Source of the DNA: Ancylostoma caninum
Lineage: Eukaryota > Nematoda > Chromadorea > Rhabditida > Ancylostomatidae
Reading direction: 5' to 3'
NCBI GenBank assembly: GCA_037903475.1
Contig: JBAJFG010000013.1
Location: forward strand, 558,001-622,000
DNA: 64,000 nucleotides
Within the stretch, counting starts at the first letter, position 1. The number at the start of each line of letters is the position of its first letter. Shown here piece after piece: positions 14,325 to 26,469 of the stretch. Position numbers and translations under genes: made by a program. The notes under the pieces were generated by a model, which was not told the DNA's origin, did not search any database, and saw only the letters and a list, made by a program, of their open reading frames with translations.

Positions 14325-17300
14325 TCTGTAACAATTAAGTGCTCTCGAAAAGTGCGAACAAAAAAACTGGAAATATTGACCACTATTTACATTATGACAT
14401 GAGAAAACCGAAGTAATTCCTAAAAAAGGTATAGAAAAATGCTTGAGAGCAAGCGCTGTTCAGATCAAAGCAAACACCAATGCTACTAATGTTTCCTTTG
14501 ACTTTGTTGTGTATGGAAAGATTACGTACTGGAATCGTGCAAAATATTGGAGAAAAATGCATGAATCAATAGCAACACCAGGATCAACGCGACTACAACA
14601 CAATGAGCGGTGCATGCGCGTCTCTACACCGTCAAGTGCGTTGTATCATTCAACATTTACAGGAAAGTGTGAAGGTCCTGGCGGTGTGTTGCAACGCAAA
14701 CAGGTGGAATGTATGAAAAGAAAGAACTCGTCTCAATGTCGGATGCAATATATTCCGATGACAGCAATGCTGGATGCAGGAGTGGCAGACCAGGGGGGGC
14801 GGGGGGGGGGAGCGTGAGAAAAAAGGGGCGAGTCCGCCACTTTGGGGCCCAGATGGAAAAGTAAATATATTTTTTAAAAAAATATCAACTCTAATAGTGA
14901 TAATTCTACGATTGATCAGTGATCGTGATTATGAGATCATACATATAATAGCCTAGGAACGGGTGTGGTGAGGTGGAGTGGGGTAGGAATGAGATCGAGC
15001 TGGAGATCGGATGGTATACAACGGATCCGTCAATGGAGTCTACGGAGAAGGGCTGCGCGGGCGCCCGAAGGTGGAGGAGACGGTTCCACGATTGTGATAA
15101 GGGTGTGCCGGCTCGCAAAAATGGGGGAGACGGGTCCACCGTTGTGATATGGGTGCGCCGGTGCCCAAAAGTTGGGGAGACGGATCCACCGTTGTGACGA
15201 GGGTGCGATGGCGTTGAGAAATGACATAAATGTCGTGAATGCAGTCTGCTAGAGGTGACGAAGCTAGGTGGAATGCTCTGGAGTAGGCCTTAGTCGTCTC
15301 ATTAGCGCCCAACTGTTGGAAACGCCAAACACCGAATTACAATAGTACGTAGAGTATCACCCATTTGATTCTCTCCCCATCCCCTCCCCCCCCCCCTCTT
15401 GCGTTGTGCTCACCTTATTTTTGGATGGGGACAGCACCCTCTTTTATGTGTTCCAACTACTTTTATCACCTGATCAACCACAACAGACAAAAAGAGGTGA
15501 ACCAATTTATGTGGTGATTCCATGTCGATTCGGGTATATGTATGTAGCTACATTTACCTATTCCTACCTTGTAAGTGGTAGAGTTCTCTTGAGGAGTGAC
15601 GTTTATCCCCTTTGAGTAGTGAAGCTCCATCTGAGGGGAAGCTATGAAGAGATGGCGGAAGGCAATATCGAAACTTCTGCATCTCCATTCTATTTGTTTT
15701 ATTTGGAGTCTTTTACAATGAATGTGTATGACGAAATGCCAGCGCAGCTAGCATACGAAAAGTCTGGAAGTCCAGCGTTAGCGGGACGGCCAGACTGGTA
15801 ACAATAATAACGAACAAGAAATGTGACCCCTATCAAAGGGGATTTGGAAATGCAGCACCAACTGACAGGCACACAGGCACACTTGTGCGCTACCTTTTCA
15901 ACGGTTTAATAGCGAGAGATTCAGCGGTGGGCTTCTCCACGTTTACTAGCCGTAACTAGTTTCTTTTCCTTACTCGCCATCACTTAGTTTCTTTCTGTCC
16001 ACCAAATAATATGCTTGAGTTCAGCGCGTAATCATGCCTGAACTCAGATTGCATTGCAAATTACAAAGGCATCGTTGTCATACTAGCCGCAGTCGAAACG
16101 TTCTAAAGTCGGTAAGCAATTCAACAGTAACAGCGAGTTTGCTGTCATTCAGCGTAAGTTAGCGATCTACCCTGCGTTGCAATATGTTCCAATCGCTCGC
16201 AATTTCAGCACTTCATACGTCTGCAATTAGCGTCTGCGTCTTCCATCGGTACACGAATTGATCAATCCATAGCTGAAACTAGTCGATTGTGACATAAAGT
16301 CACGATTCTGCAAGAAATAAACGTAAAAAGTCACTGATGTATTGGCGTCCGCGTTAGCAGATCATCAAGGTTTCCTGACAGACCCCATCAACCACCAACA
16401 CAAGCAGTGAGAAGGCATTCATGCAATGCTCATCAAATCTAGAGCTCAGCGAAACACAAACTTTGTACCTTCGCACAGCTACACTGCCGCCAGCCAGGAA
16501 CAGCTCTTGCTGCAAATGGGCACCTCACGTAGGGCTGTAACTTGAAAGGCGATACCCCCAACCTTTCCGAAAAAGACGCAAAGACTAGAACATTGGTTTC
16601 TCAGGATTGAAGGAACCATAGTCACGATGACCCATCTGCCGGTTCACTAACATATACTTTGTTACGACTTCTACCTGTTCAAGCTGTTACGATTGAACAG
16701 TTCCTGCAACAATGCAACAGAAGGCCTCGATATAGCAGGTCGCAGTTCTCTTTAGCTTATTCAGTCACCGATGCGGATTTCCACCCTATCCATCCTATAT
16801 CAACAGTAAAAGATCAGGGAGGCTGCCGCTCACGCCAAGTTAAGTAAGATCAGTTGGATCGAACACGGACAATCCACGTACACGAGCCGGTAGCGACTGC
16901 ACTCTACGGAATGTCACAGGCGCACAATAGGAAGACCACCGACTCAATGGTCAGATCTCTTCACGAAGTCCTTCATCAAAAGATGTAATGCTCTTTGTAT
17001 TCCTCGAATGGATAGAATCCATTGGACAACTCTGACGCGCGAGGGGGAAAATGGAAGGATTGCTGGCGCCCGCTCGGTGTACCTGAAGATTAAAGGGAGT
17101 CAAGATGGAAAGATGATAAGAATGATGAGTCTGCACGACAAGTGAAGAAATGCTAGATATCACGAACCCATGACTTAACGGTCGGTTTTATCGTAGGAAC
17201 GGAACAAGAGAATAATAACAAGAGATACTTATTTATTTTATAAGTTGGTTGATGAGGAAGTACCATAGCAAGCAAAGCTATTATAATGACTCACGAATAA

Positions 17301-19083
17301 GCGCGAAAGGGTTCACATCACGAGCAAAAAGGCTAGCTGAATGCCAGATGGCTAAGCCAAATGAAGTGGATTCAAAAAAGAAGAGCAGAAATCTCAGGAA
17401 ACAAGGAAGCTATCAGACAAGCGGCGACAAGTAATAGCACTCTAATTGTGTCAAAAGGATGTGCATGATAGAAGAGGAAATGTACCTTTATTACGAAAAG
17501 GATGAGCCAGCGAATAAGATGTCATTCATTCAGACACTGACGTCGTTGCAACACATCATTACACATATCTTCTGCAAAAGCAGTTTGCAAAATTCAAGGA
17601 TGTGGCTCAAACACACGATGCCCTGTGAAACAGTGATACTATTCATCATGACCGAGTCCCACCCGTGCTCGAAAAATCTGCAGCCAAAGCGAGCAGGAAA
17701 AAACGCACTTCTTTGGTACCCATCAAAAAATGTCATTAGTAAGACCTGGGGATTAAACTGCACGAAATCCGAGGGATTGAGCGCATACCGGAACTGAGAC
17801 AGGTACACAGTCAAATAGGTAAGTAGAAATAGTTATAATGGCAAGTAAATCTCATAACAACCTGTAGGGGTCAAAATATCACCCAATTCGTAGTGGTGAC
17901 ATAATTTTGATATTAGAATTATAGTAATAATTTCTCATAACAGTTCCGATGTCTGCCTAATAACAGAAAACCCTTGTGCCAAAAGCATATTAATCCTTTT
18001 GTTGTTCTAAGAATGCCGGTGTACTCCCCGAGAATTTAGAGCACGTGGCGTACTGATTGTGGGCGGAGCGTCGCTGGCACTGTCGCCGGCAACCAATCGA
18101 TACGTACCAAAACCAATATCTCCGCATTCGCAGCGACTGAAAGCGCTATAACTCTCGAGGAGTATAGCAGCGGCCTTGAGCATAGACAGAGTTGGAAGCG
18201 CGGGAGGGAGAAAACGAAGGAAAATATTGGAGTGAAGGAAAAAAAAACTACAAAAGAATTGCCGAGACGCAGCGATTTCGAAGGAATGTGAAGGATTCAA
18301 AGGAACTTAACATTCTCAGAGCTCTTTGAGAATTTGTCAGAATAGGAGATAGCAACTACAATAACAACATATAGTAGCGTCTAGCTAACCTGCTAACATT
18401 CTAGTTCGATGTCTCATTCACTTCTAACGACTGGAGGAGGGAATGTGGATGGAAGAGGGGGTGTGAACTTTTCTTACAGAATCTTGACCGCTAAATTATT
18501 ACTAATTCTCTGAGAGCAATCAGTGATTGACTGCAACAATAATGAAGTAAAAATAAGCAGAAAAATTCTTATTATTTAGGTTCTGATGGGCCATGGTTTC
18601 CCTAAAAAATTTTGCACCTATTTTTGCCACCTACCCTGCCCTCTCCCTCCATCTTCCTCTCTTTCAACCTGTCACTGAAAGCAAAAAACATCAATTATGA
18701 TGGTGGGAATTTGGTTTTTTTTTCAGGCTATAACATCAATCAAAGCAATAGAGGGCCATCAATAAATTGATGATGTGAATGGCTAAGATTCTGGAGATTG
18801 CCTAAATCTCCACACGGTTACCTTCAGTTGGGTCTCAAATTCAGTGCTCTTAGCCGGTATGAAGCGATGGACGTAAAGCCTGATGTTGGCGCTTCGTCTG
18901 TGAGAAGAGCTTGTAATGAAACCTGATAGATCCTAACAAGAACCTCGAGAAGATATGGCCAAACGACATGGTGTTCTAAGGAAGAGCCAGGCATATGACA
19001 TCAGAGTGGACAAGACTGACGGAAGGAAATATTGAGCGAAATGCGCTAGTCTTCGCAAACAAAAGTCGGAACGAATCGTGTCG
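14325..19083. other. Long gene-poor stretch
   Basis: No conserved exon recognised. It contains a G-rich run at about 14797-14812, a 50-bp tandem repeat (15071-15220), a C-run near 15385, and scattered short open frames (for example 17459-17797 + and 18007-18300 -) without family resemblance or splice support. Confidence 0.4.
15071..15220. repeat. 50-bp tandem repeat, about three units
   Basis: The phrase GGGGAGACGG.TCCACCGTTGTG recurs at exactly 50-bp spacing (units from 15071, 15121 and 15171), each followed by a GGGTGCGCCGG-like segment. Units differ by several substitutions. Several frames are open through it because 50 is not a multiple of three and the motif lacks stops. Confidence 0.85.
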
Positions 19084-19295
19084 TGTCCGTGGATTGTCGC
19101 GGTCACGTTAAATAAAGTTGTTGCATTTTGTCAAAACAACTGCATTTGTTGCAATTCATTGCTTTTTTTGCAATGCAATGCATTGTGATTGGTGTCATTG
19201 CATTTTTTCACTGCATTGCATAAAATGCAATGCATTAAATTGAATGCATTGACAAAAAATGCAATGCATTGCGAGCAATCCATTGCATTTGTTTT

Positions 19296-19317
19296 GGTTT
19301 AATTACCCAAGTTTGAG
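19296..19317 (+). other. Exact SL1 spliced-leader sequence, copy 1
   Basis: All 22 nt of nematode SL1 (GGTTTAATTACCC...TTTGAG) followed directly by GTA, the position of the SL RNA splice donor. GTTTGAG and the following CTCAAAC form a 7-bp stem with a GTA loop, like SL RNA stem-loop I. A weak Sm-like AATTTTG lies about 65 nt downstream of the donor. Whether it is transcribed is unknown. Confidence 0.85.
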
Positions 19318-19511
19318 GTACTCAAACGCATTGCGTCGTATCTGTTGCGGAGGAAAATGCAAAAAATGTTTTTTTGTTAATTTTGCATTAAATACAATGC
19401 TTTAAATGAAAAATGTATTAAATGCAATGCATTAAATGCAATGCATTGACAAAAATTCACCGCATTGACAAAAATTGCAATGCATGGCAACAAATGCATT
19501 GCATCTATTTT

Positions 19512-19533
19512 GGTTCAATTACCCAAGTTTGAG
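19512..19533 (+). other. SL1-like sequence, copy 2 (one mismatch)
   Basis: Matches SL1 at 21 of 22 positions (C for T at position 5), again followed by GTA. The CTCAAAC that would complete the stem is changed to CTGCCAAG. A third, degenerate unit (GGTTCTCCCACCCAAGTATG) follows at 19706. Confidence 0.75.
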
Positions 19534-20103
19534 GTACTGCCAAGCGTTGCGTCGTATCTAAAACATTGGAAAAAATGGACCGTATTATTCAAACAAATCA
19601 GTGCATAAAACTAAGTGCATTAAATGCAAAGCGTTGCACTTATTGCAATCTATTGCATTTTTTCAACAATGCGTTGTACATTTTTCAATGCATTTATTTT
19701 CCATTGGTTCTCCCACCCAAGTATGGGGTCATCTCAACCGATGCACTGCATTAGGCTGCTATTAGACTCCACGCGAGGTATAGCAGAGGGTGTCTCCGTC
19801 TCCACTAACAATACCTATCGATTGGGGGCGAGGCGTAGCCGCGGAAGCCCTGTGCTATACCTCGCGTGGAGTCTAATAGCAGCCTAATGCAGTGCATCCA
19901 TTGAGATGATCCCATACTTGGGTGGGAGAACCGATGAAAAATAAATGCATTGAAAAATATACAACGCATTGTTGGAAAAATGCAGTAGATTGCAATAAGT
20001 GCTACGCTGGCATTTAATGCACTTAGTTCTATGCACTGATTTGTCTGAATAATACGGTCCATTTTTTCCAATGTTTTAGATACGACGCAACGCTTGGCAG
20101 TAC

Positions 20104-20125
20104 CTCAAACTTGGGTAATTGAACC
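20104..20125 (-). other. SL1-like sequence, mirrored copy 2
   Basis: Reverse complement of the unit at 19512-19533, carrying the same single mismatch and the same downstream GTACTGCCAAGCG. Confidence 0.75.
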
Positions 20126-20317
20126 AATGCAGTGCAATGCATTTGTTGCCATACATTGCAATTTTTGTCAATGCGGTGAATTTTTGTCAATGAATTGCAT
20201 TTAATGCATTTCATTTAATACATTTCATTTAAAGCATTGGATTTAATGTAATTCATCAGAAAGATGTTTCTTTGCATTTTTCCCCCGCAACAGATACGAC
20301 GCAATGCGTTTGAGTAC

Positions 20318-20339
20318 CTCAAACTTGGGTAATTAAACC
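20318..20339 (-). other. Exact SL1 spliced-leader sequence, mirrored copy 1
   Basis: All 22 SL1 nucleotides on the minus strand, followed by GTACTCAAACGC as in the left arm. Confidence 0.85.
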
Positions 20340-21108
20340 AAAACAAATGCAATGCATTCGTTGCAATGCATTGCAATTTGTGTCAATGCATTCAATTTAA
20401 TGCATTGCATTTTATGCAATGCATTAAAAAAATGCAATGACAGCAATCACGATGCATTGAGTTGCAAGAAAAGCAATGAAGTGCAAGAAATGCAACTGTT
20501 TTGGCGAAATGCAACAACTTTATTTAATGTGACCGCGACAATCCACGGACAGACGTCACATCTTGCACAGGACATCTTATTCCATACATATAAATTGAAC
20601 TAACGACCGTATTTCAGTATTTTTCCCAAATATTCCTGTATTGATGCTAGAATTGCGAAAAATCTGAGAAGTAGTAGTAGTTGACAAACAACAAGACTTT
20701 GGAAATGACGCGTGCATTCGTGTAGACTGGAGCAATTCTTGAAAACAAAGCCTACTCGAATACGCCTACCTTAACAATGAATCAGGGTTTCCTGGATTTG
20801 TCGTCGTTCGTTTAACACGTGCATTCAAATAAATTCACAATCGCAATGACTGTCTTCTCAAGTAGTAAGCATTTCAATGCGTGCTTTCTTAGATTGACCT
20901 GGATATTTTATTCAATTATAGTAAAAGGACACTATAAGGCATCACTACTACAATTACATAAACTCCGAATTATTTCTGAGAAGAGGAAGAAAGAATGGGA
21001 AGACCTAAGTGGAATAATTCTGAAAGACTACTCACTAATATAATCCAGAAAACGAAATCCTATGGCGTGGATTGGTGATCCCATTGCTGTAGTCATAGGA
21101 CGCGTGAT

Positions 21109-21598
21109 AAGGGCAATTTATACTAACTACAGTGGACGTCAAAGACGATGGCCCAACCACGGCCTCGAGAAGGACGCCGCGCAGCCGCGCCGCGCGCACC
21201 AGAATAGGTGTCGTCCGCCACCGGAATGCTATTCCTAGGTGCTTTCTTCCCGATTCGGTCGAAAATCCTCAAAACGGATAGAAAAGCTGCTAGAAATAGC
21301 ATAAGAGCAGCAGAAGCGGAGCGGTTGCGCGGCGTCTCTCTTGAGGTCGCCATTGACGTCCATTGTACCGCCATTGACGTCCATTGTACATAAATTCGCG
21401 CTGCCGCACACCTCTGACGCAGCCCAGACGCATGCGAGACGCGTGCGTTTGCGACATTGTGGATGCCTACGGTGATCACGTGATATTCTCACCCACGGTG
21501 CACCTGCTGCATTCATAGATTTTCATGGAAAATCGTTCAAAAAATGATTGCGTGAATCTATGGTGCGATTGACGCACGCATGCAGTATAAACTGCCTT
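21109..21598. mobile_element. MITE family B, copy 2, interrupted by a family-A MITE
   Basis: Starts AAGGGCAATTTATACT and ends AGTATAAACTGCCTT, matching the termini at 13850-14096, with the same GCATGCGTGCG-type arm. Just 20 bp in, a family-A element (21130-21386) has inserted at TA. The flanks no longer show a clean TTA duplication. Confidence 0.7.
21130..21386. mobile_element. MITE family A, copy 2, nested
   Basis: Begins CAGTGGACGTCAAAG and ends with two tandem copies of CGCCATTGACGTCCATTG; TA flanks. The doubled right end suggests slippage or local duplication after insertion. Confidence 0.8.
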
Positions 21599-22668
21599 AT
21601 GTGGTCCACCAGCGGGCAATCAACAATCACATCCAGAATTTCCTGGAGTGAACAATATCCTGTGGTAAACCTTTCTTAATATCCTTTTCACCCCTAAAAT
21701 ATGTTCCTTATTTTTTCAGCCGTAAAAAAATTCAAAGTTTCATGATGAATTTGGAATTGAAAAATGTTCAAGGTGCCAATCGCAAATGATTCATACCACC
21801 GCGTTTTTACGTGAACATTGAAAAAAAATCATTTCAAACATCTAGAAAACACAGAATCATTGAGCTCACTTTGCTCCGTGAGGCCATGTCATGCTTGAGG
21901 AAAATTAAATTGAAATTCAAATGAAGAAGTCCACCTGTTGAGCGGGTGAAAAAGTATCCTGGAGCCTGAACTTTCCAAAAGTTCGCGCTGTTAATTTCAC
22001 ATCTGGATGAGACACTCTCAAGGTGACGGTGAAAGTGAACCAGTGACGGTCCCAAAAAGATGGAGTATAAAGGTGACGGGGGGAGGGGTGATTGGGGGAA
22101 TGAGGTGTGAGGAAAAAAATGAGATCTATCAAATAGAGAGATAGAGGCTGAAAAATTGAGCTTGATTTAGCTGGCAATTGATGTGATAGATGTGATAAAT
22201 TGAAATAAATGTTAAAATGTTATGTGTTAGTACATATTAAAAAAAGCTGCTCGTGTGAAAAGTTAATCTGCATTATGAAGTGATTCTAAGAAGTTGCCAA
22301 CTCCATCCCCCCCCCCGTTCTCTCCCCATCTGAATCTCGGATCACCGCCTGTATCAGCCTAAAGGATTCCTGCACATGTGTGAGGTTCCTAGAGGTGTAC
22401 ATCCTATGCAACTCCTCAGCAGATTGGATCTCAATCAAACATTTATTTATTCATCCATTTACTCATCTAACACATAACAAGGTGTGCCGTGAATAAAACT
22501 AAATAAAGAAATAGATTTGCTACAACTCAGAACCAAATTTGAGGAAAAAAGGAAAAAAACTGTTGGGACCTTAACAGCTCGCAAGTGCTAAGTAGCTTGA
22601 CAATCCAAGTAATGTATTCAAAAGAAGTGAGACTAGTCTTGGATTCCAATAGGATACGCTAAAATTAT

Positions 22669-23762
22669 TAGGTTGTCGGGAAAAGATTGAGACACTTCAG
22701 TAAAAAATTTTTCCTTTATTTCTCTTTCAAGATTTATGAACAAGTCTTTACAAGTATATGATAGAATATTCCCGAAGCATCTTCCCCATGGTATAAGGTT
22801 GACGGTAAGCCGTTGGTTCTAACGGCTTTCTTCGGGCGACACATCACTTCAAAGTCGGACAACCACTGCGCGACCACCCGAGTTCAAAGACGACGAGTCG
22901 CAAATAGCGCTTGAAGAGCGACCGACGGCATAAACCCGGGATTTGGCGCAGATGCTTGGCCGCCACCATTCCACTATCGCCGATCGCCTCTACGCCCTGG
23001 GGTACCGAAGAGTGATGGCTCGATGGATACCTCACCGACGCTACCGGTGGTGCCCGTGTCTCAATCTGCCAATCATTGCTGCTGCGCCCCAACCGCAGTG
23101 ACTTTCTTGCCGATTTGGTGACGGGGGAAAAGCTGGGTACGCTATCACAATGATACTCATGTCGCCTATTGGCTACCACGCGAAGGGGAGCCACCCGCTC
23201 AGCCTCGACCCAACCCACACGCTAGGAAGGCTCTCCTCTGCTGCTTCTGAGATGCGCAGGGGATTCTGTATTGGGAGTTGCTAACAACCAAGCTCACAGT
23301 CACCGCTGACGTATACAGCCGTCAACTGCGCGATTTGGCCGATAACACCCGAGAAAAGAGGCGCGACGTGTCGACGTGCACCTCCCGCACGACAACGCAC
23401 GCCCTCATGTGGCTTCTCCAACTCGTCGGCAACTGGAAGAGCTAGGTTGGAACACGGTTCCGCACCCAGCGTACTCCCCTAATCTCGCCCCTTCCGACTA
23501 CCACCTTTTTCGGTCGCTGAAGGACTTCCTGGCTGAACAGCGCTTCACCAATTTTCAAGCTCTTCAAACTGCTATTGGCCACTTCTTCGAACGGCAGAAT
23601 CCAGAATTCTGGCGCCGTGGCATTGAGTCCTTGCCTGATCGGTGGTTGAAGGTAGTAGACAGAAATGGTGATTACAATGTGTTTTGATGTCTTGTAATAG
23701 AAGAAAAAACATGGAAAACCAATTGTGCTCAAGAGTGTCTCAATCATTTCCCGGCAACCTAA
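22669..23762 (+). mobile_element. Degenerate mariner element (1094 bp)
   Basis: Terminal inverted repeats TTAGGTTGTCGGGAAAAGAT and its complement, with about three mismatches in 31 bp, between TA dinucleotides. It is shorter than a full mariner (about 1.28 kb) and its transposase is disrupted. It is distinct from the element at 57400-58684: only the first eight terminal bases agree. Confidence 0.9.
23376..23687 (+). pseudogene. Mariner transposase, C-terminal remnant
   Basis: The open part contains LPHDNARPHV and HPAYSPNLAPSDYHLF; the two catalytic Asp are separated by 34 residues, the mariner D34D spacing. It ends RNGDYNVF. The upstream half (about 22830-23370) shows recognisable pieces in several frames with stops, so the gene is dead. 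Confidence 0.9.
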
Positions 23763-24918
23763 TATTATACCCCGTTTCGTAGGCTTAAAATTTCAGTAAG
23801 TTGTTGTTCTGAAAGAATTGATAACAAGTTTGTCGTAGAGCATGAACTACGCTTCATGCATGGCACATTCCCAAAAGATAGCAAATTGCTTAAGAAAACC
23901 TTTTCTGAAGAAAATCGCAAGGACTTATTTTAATACCTAGTACCTGTGTGTACATTTAGTCCCTCTCGAACTGGAACGGTTGAGCGAATTTATAAGTCAT
24001 TTTGTAGGCATGTTTGCTTAAGCGATTTCTACTACAAATATCAACTAAAGTTAAACTCAAAAGTTAGCGTCTCTTTGTCTGCACTTGTTTGGGAGAAACT
24101 TGCTAGTCACCCTCTTGATTGAGTGCTTGGTCTCCGTCTCGTTTCTCACAAGTTTTTCTGGGATAGACTTTCGACGAATCTGAATTCTCATCCATGGTAG
24201 CGTCTGAATCTCTGCTGCTGAAACTGTGGGATAAATTGAATCTACAAGAGCTTATCACGGTTCGGAGAGGCAATTTCGTCGATTTTTGCGGTTGCAAAAC
24301 AGTGCAAAGAATATTGGTGGATGTTTCGTAATCTCTGCTGCCTCACAATTCTGTCAGCAAAAACTGATTCTTGGAAATATAATGAGCGCCACTTTTTAAG
24401 GAGAAATTGGTTCAAATGCGGTCTGATGATGTATTTCCTAATTTTTCGCTAAGGGAGATTGTCTTCGTTACTCCTTTTATTTGCAATCTCATGTGTCCCT
24501 ATCGATTATGTTAAAAGATGTCTATACTTCTAGGTAAAGAGGATCAGATTTGCTGATAATCGTCCTAATAATCTGGAAAAAACCTCGTGAAAAAAAGCAT
24601 GCGAATCAGGGGTTGCGCCATCAGTAGAATTCTTCCAGTCTGCACAGACAAGGAAGTGAGACATTTGGAAAACAAACTCTTGCTTACAGTAGAAACAGCT
24701 GAATTGAACATGCCTGCAAAGTGGCTCGCAATCTCGCTCAACACTTCCTATGTGGAGCTGAAAAATATATGTATGTGCAGGCAATATTGGCTCACCCTTT
24801 AGTAGAGTTTTCCATTGTAGAACATTCTGTCAAGTATCGGAGCTGGGAACAAACAAACTAGTCTCCCCAGCGAAAAAAAAACGCTAAACATTTGGAAGTG
24901 AATCAATCCTGTAGTGTA
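23763..24918. other. Intergenic, nothing recognised
   Basis: A-T rich sequence with short open frames only (for example 24530-24784 on the minus strand); no conserved motif or repeat seen. Confidence 0.4.
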
Positions 24919-25093
24919 TAGGGAACTCCAAATGACAGTGTGCAAGACGTGGGGGCCGCGCGGGGCTCGCTTGGGCAGAGACCAGGGGTGCATTCTGGCT
25001 CTGGTTGTCTGCTTCTGCCAGCAGCAGAGAATTCGACGATACCACGCCTCGTCGCGGTCCCGCCCCTTGCACACGGCCGTTTGGAGTTTCCTG
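24919..25093. mobile_element. MITE family D, copy 1 (175 bp)
   Basis: Ends AGGGAACTCCAAATGACAGTG and CGTTTGGAGTTTCCTG are reverse complements, flanked by TA. The interior is GC-rich and roughly palindromic (GTGCAAG...CTTGCAC). A truncated copy lies at 59770-59872. Confidence 0.7.
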
Positions 25094-25175
25094 TAAATCA
25101 TGGAGTGATTTATAACCAGTATCGAATTAGTATCGTGTGCTCATTGCTCAGGTGCCGAAGTCTTTTGGGTAATTA

Positions 25176-25367
25176 CAGTGGACGTCAACGGCGGTGGCCC
25201 ATCCGCGGCCTCGAAAATAACGCAACGCGACCGCGCCGCGCATGCCGGGATCGGTGTCGTCTGCTGCCGGAATGCTATTCTAGGCGCTTTTCTTCCCGAT
25301 TTGGTCGAAAATCCTTAAAACCGGGTACAAAAGCTGCTAGATATAGCATAACAGCGGCAGAAAACCA
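25176..25367. mobile_element. MITE family A, copy 3, right end missing
   Basis: Left terminus CAGTGGACGTCAACGGCGG after TA, then the usual GCGGCCTCGA and GCTGCTAGATATAGCATAACAG interior. Homology stops near 25367, before the right inverted repeat. Confidence 0.75.
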
Positions 25368-25753
25368 GTTTAACCCTCAATAATCTCTAACACGAACAAG
25401 TAATGAAACAGTATAGAAACTGGACTTGTAAGTATAGCTGTAACATACGTGAATAGGCTTTGCTGTTTTTCGCTTATTTCTACTAAATTGATAGTTTGTC
25501 ACTAATTCGAGCCTGGGCACTGGATAAAATTAGAATAAATCAAACACCGTGAATTATAATGTGTTCGGAAATGCAAGACTGCCCGCATAAAAATCTGATG
25601 GAAAACGGGGAAGAGCGGAAATTGGAACGGAAAGAAAAGAGACAATTGAGATACTCATTACAGGTAATTCACCGCTTCTGTTCTAGCCCGATTTAAAATG
25701 CATGGAACGTAAGACATTCGTTGTTCACCTGCTGTTCTACGCAGGTGTAGCAC

Positions 25754-26092
25754 ATGAATTTGAAGACACAAAAACAAAAACAAAAAATGATGACTTATCC
25801 TGTGGAGGTACTCTGGTCAGAATCCAGTAACTACGACATGCCAGATTACGCTGTCTCAGTAACTCCCACGCAGGCGTACGACATTCCTTTCGCGTCGGGA
25901 CCGCGAGTGGCGGAGATTCACTTACCCGTACATTCAAACGTACGGGAAACAGCACCCGAATCTCTTGGTTATTACGTATTTGGCGCAATTCCACTGAATA
26001 ATTCCACTCTCAAAAGCGAAAATTTGCTGCCTTCAGTGGATAGGCCCTCGGATAGCACGCCTAAATTTCCTTCTTTTATCACTTCGGCATAG
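25754..26092 (+). CDS. Hypothetical 112-residue protein or terminal exon
   Basis: One open frame from an ATG nine bases after a good acceptor (TTCTACGCAG), which would suit SL trans-splicing. The protein is polar with an Asp/Ser/Pro-rich composition (for example YDIPFASGPRVAEIHLP) and no hydrophobic segment. I recognise no family. It could instead be the last exon of a longer gene or chance. The antisense frame is also open over part of it. Confidence 0.3.
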   Translation: MNLKTQKQKQKMMTYPVEVLWSESSNYDMPDYAVSVTPTQAYDIPFASGPRVAEIHLPVHSNVRETAPESLGYYVFGAIPLNNSTLKSENLLPSVDRPSDSTPKFPSFITSA

Positions 26093-26217
26093 CCTAAATG
26101 CACAGAATCATCACGAATCGACGCATTTCTGAAAGATGTTTTGGATAGGGCAGCACGACGAGCTCTTTAACCCTTTCTATTTTGAAAGCCAACAAGCCTT
26201 AAAATAAAAATGAAACA

Positions 26218-26413
26218 TCAATGGAGGGAATTAGATGAACGTACGATATTCGGCGGGAATTCTTCAAGACTATTGGTAAAAACTGCAGTAAAATCTTGTG
26301 TTATGCCCTTAGCCTGATCCTCTAAAAGAGGACTATCTGCATTAATTTGATGTTTAAACACCAATTGAAAAACCGTAGAAGAACTTTCAGTGGAGTAATT
26401 CACAGTTTGATTA
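26218..26413 (-). CDS. Possible 3' terminal exon, unknown protein
   Basis: Follows an acceptor-like GAAATAG and gives 64 residues to a TGA: contains ADSPLLEDQAKGITQDFTA and ends RSSNSLH. The alternation of polar and hydrophobic residues is protein-like and faintly resembles a SEA-type fold, but I cannot name it and found no upstream exon. Confidence 0.25.
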
Positions 26414-26469
26414 CTATTTCTCCAGAAACCATTTGCAGCAAGTGGACGAGAAGAGGAAACGGCCTGCAT

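Larger units (their letters stand above)
19084..20551. repeat. 1.47-kb palindrome with SL1-like units
   Basis: The left end TGTCCGTGGATTGTCGCGG (from 19084) is the reverse complement of the right end, and correspondence continues to a centre near 19820. Each arm is built from three direct repeats of about 195-215 bp, dense in ATGCAATGCATT-type sequence. Each repeat holds a spliced-leader-like unit followed by GT (left arm 19296, 19512, 19706; right arm mirrored). The centre is flanked by CCACGCGAGGTATAGC and its complement. No transposase is encoded. A foldback element or an inverted duplication of an SL-containing satellite are both possible. Confidence 0.9.
20552..22668. other. Intergenic with nested MITEs
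   Basis: No conserved exon recognised. It holds the nested family-B/family-A MITEs (21109-21598). The remainder, including a C-run near 22309, shows nothing I can name. Confidence 0.4.
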
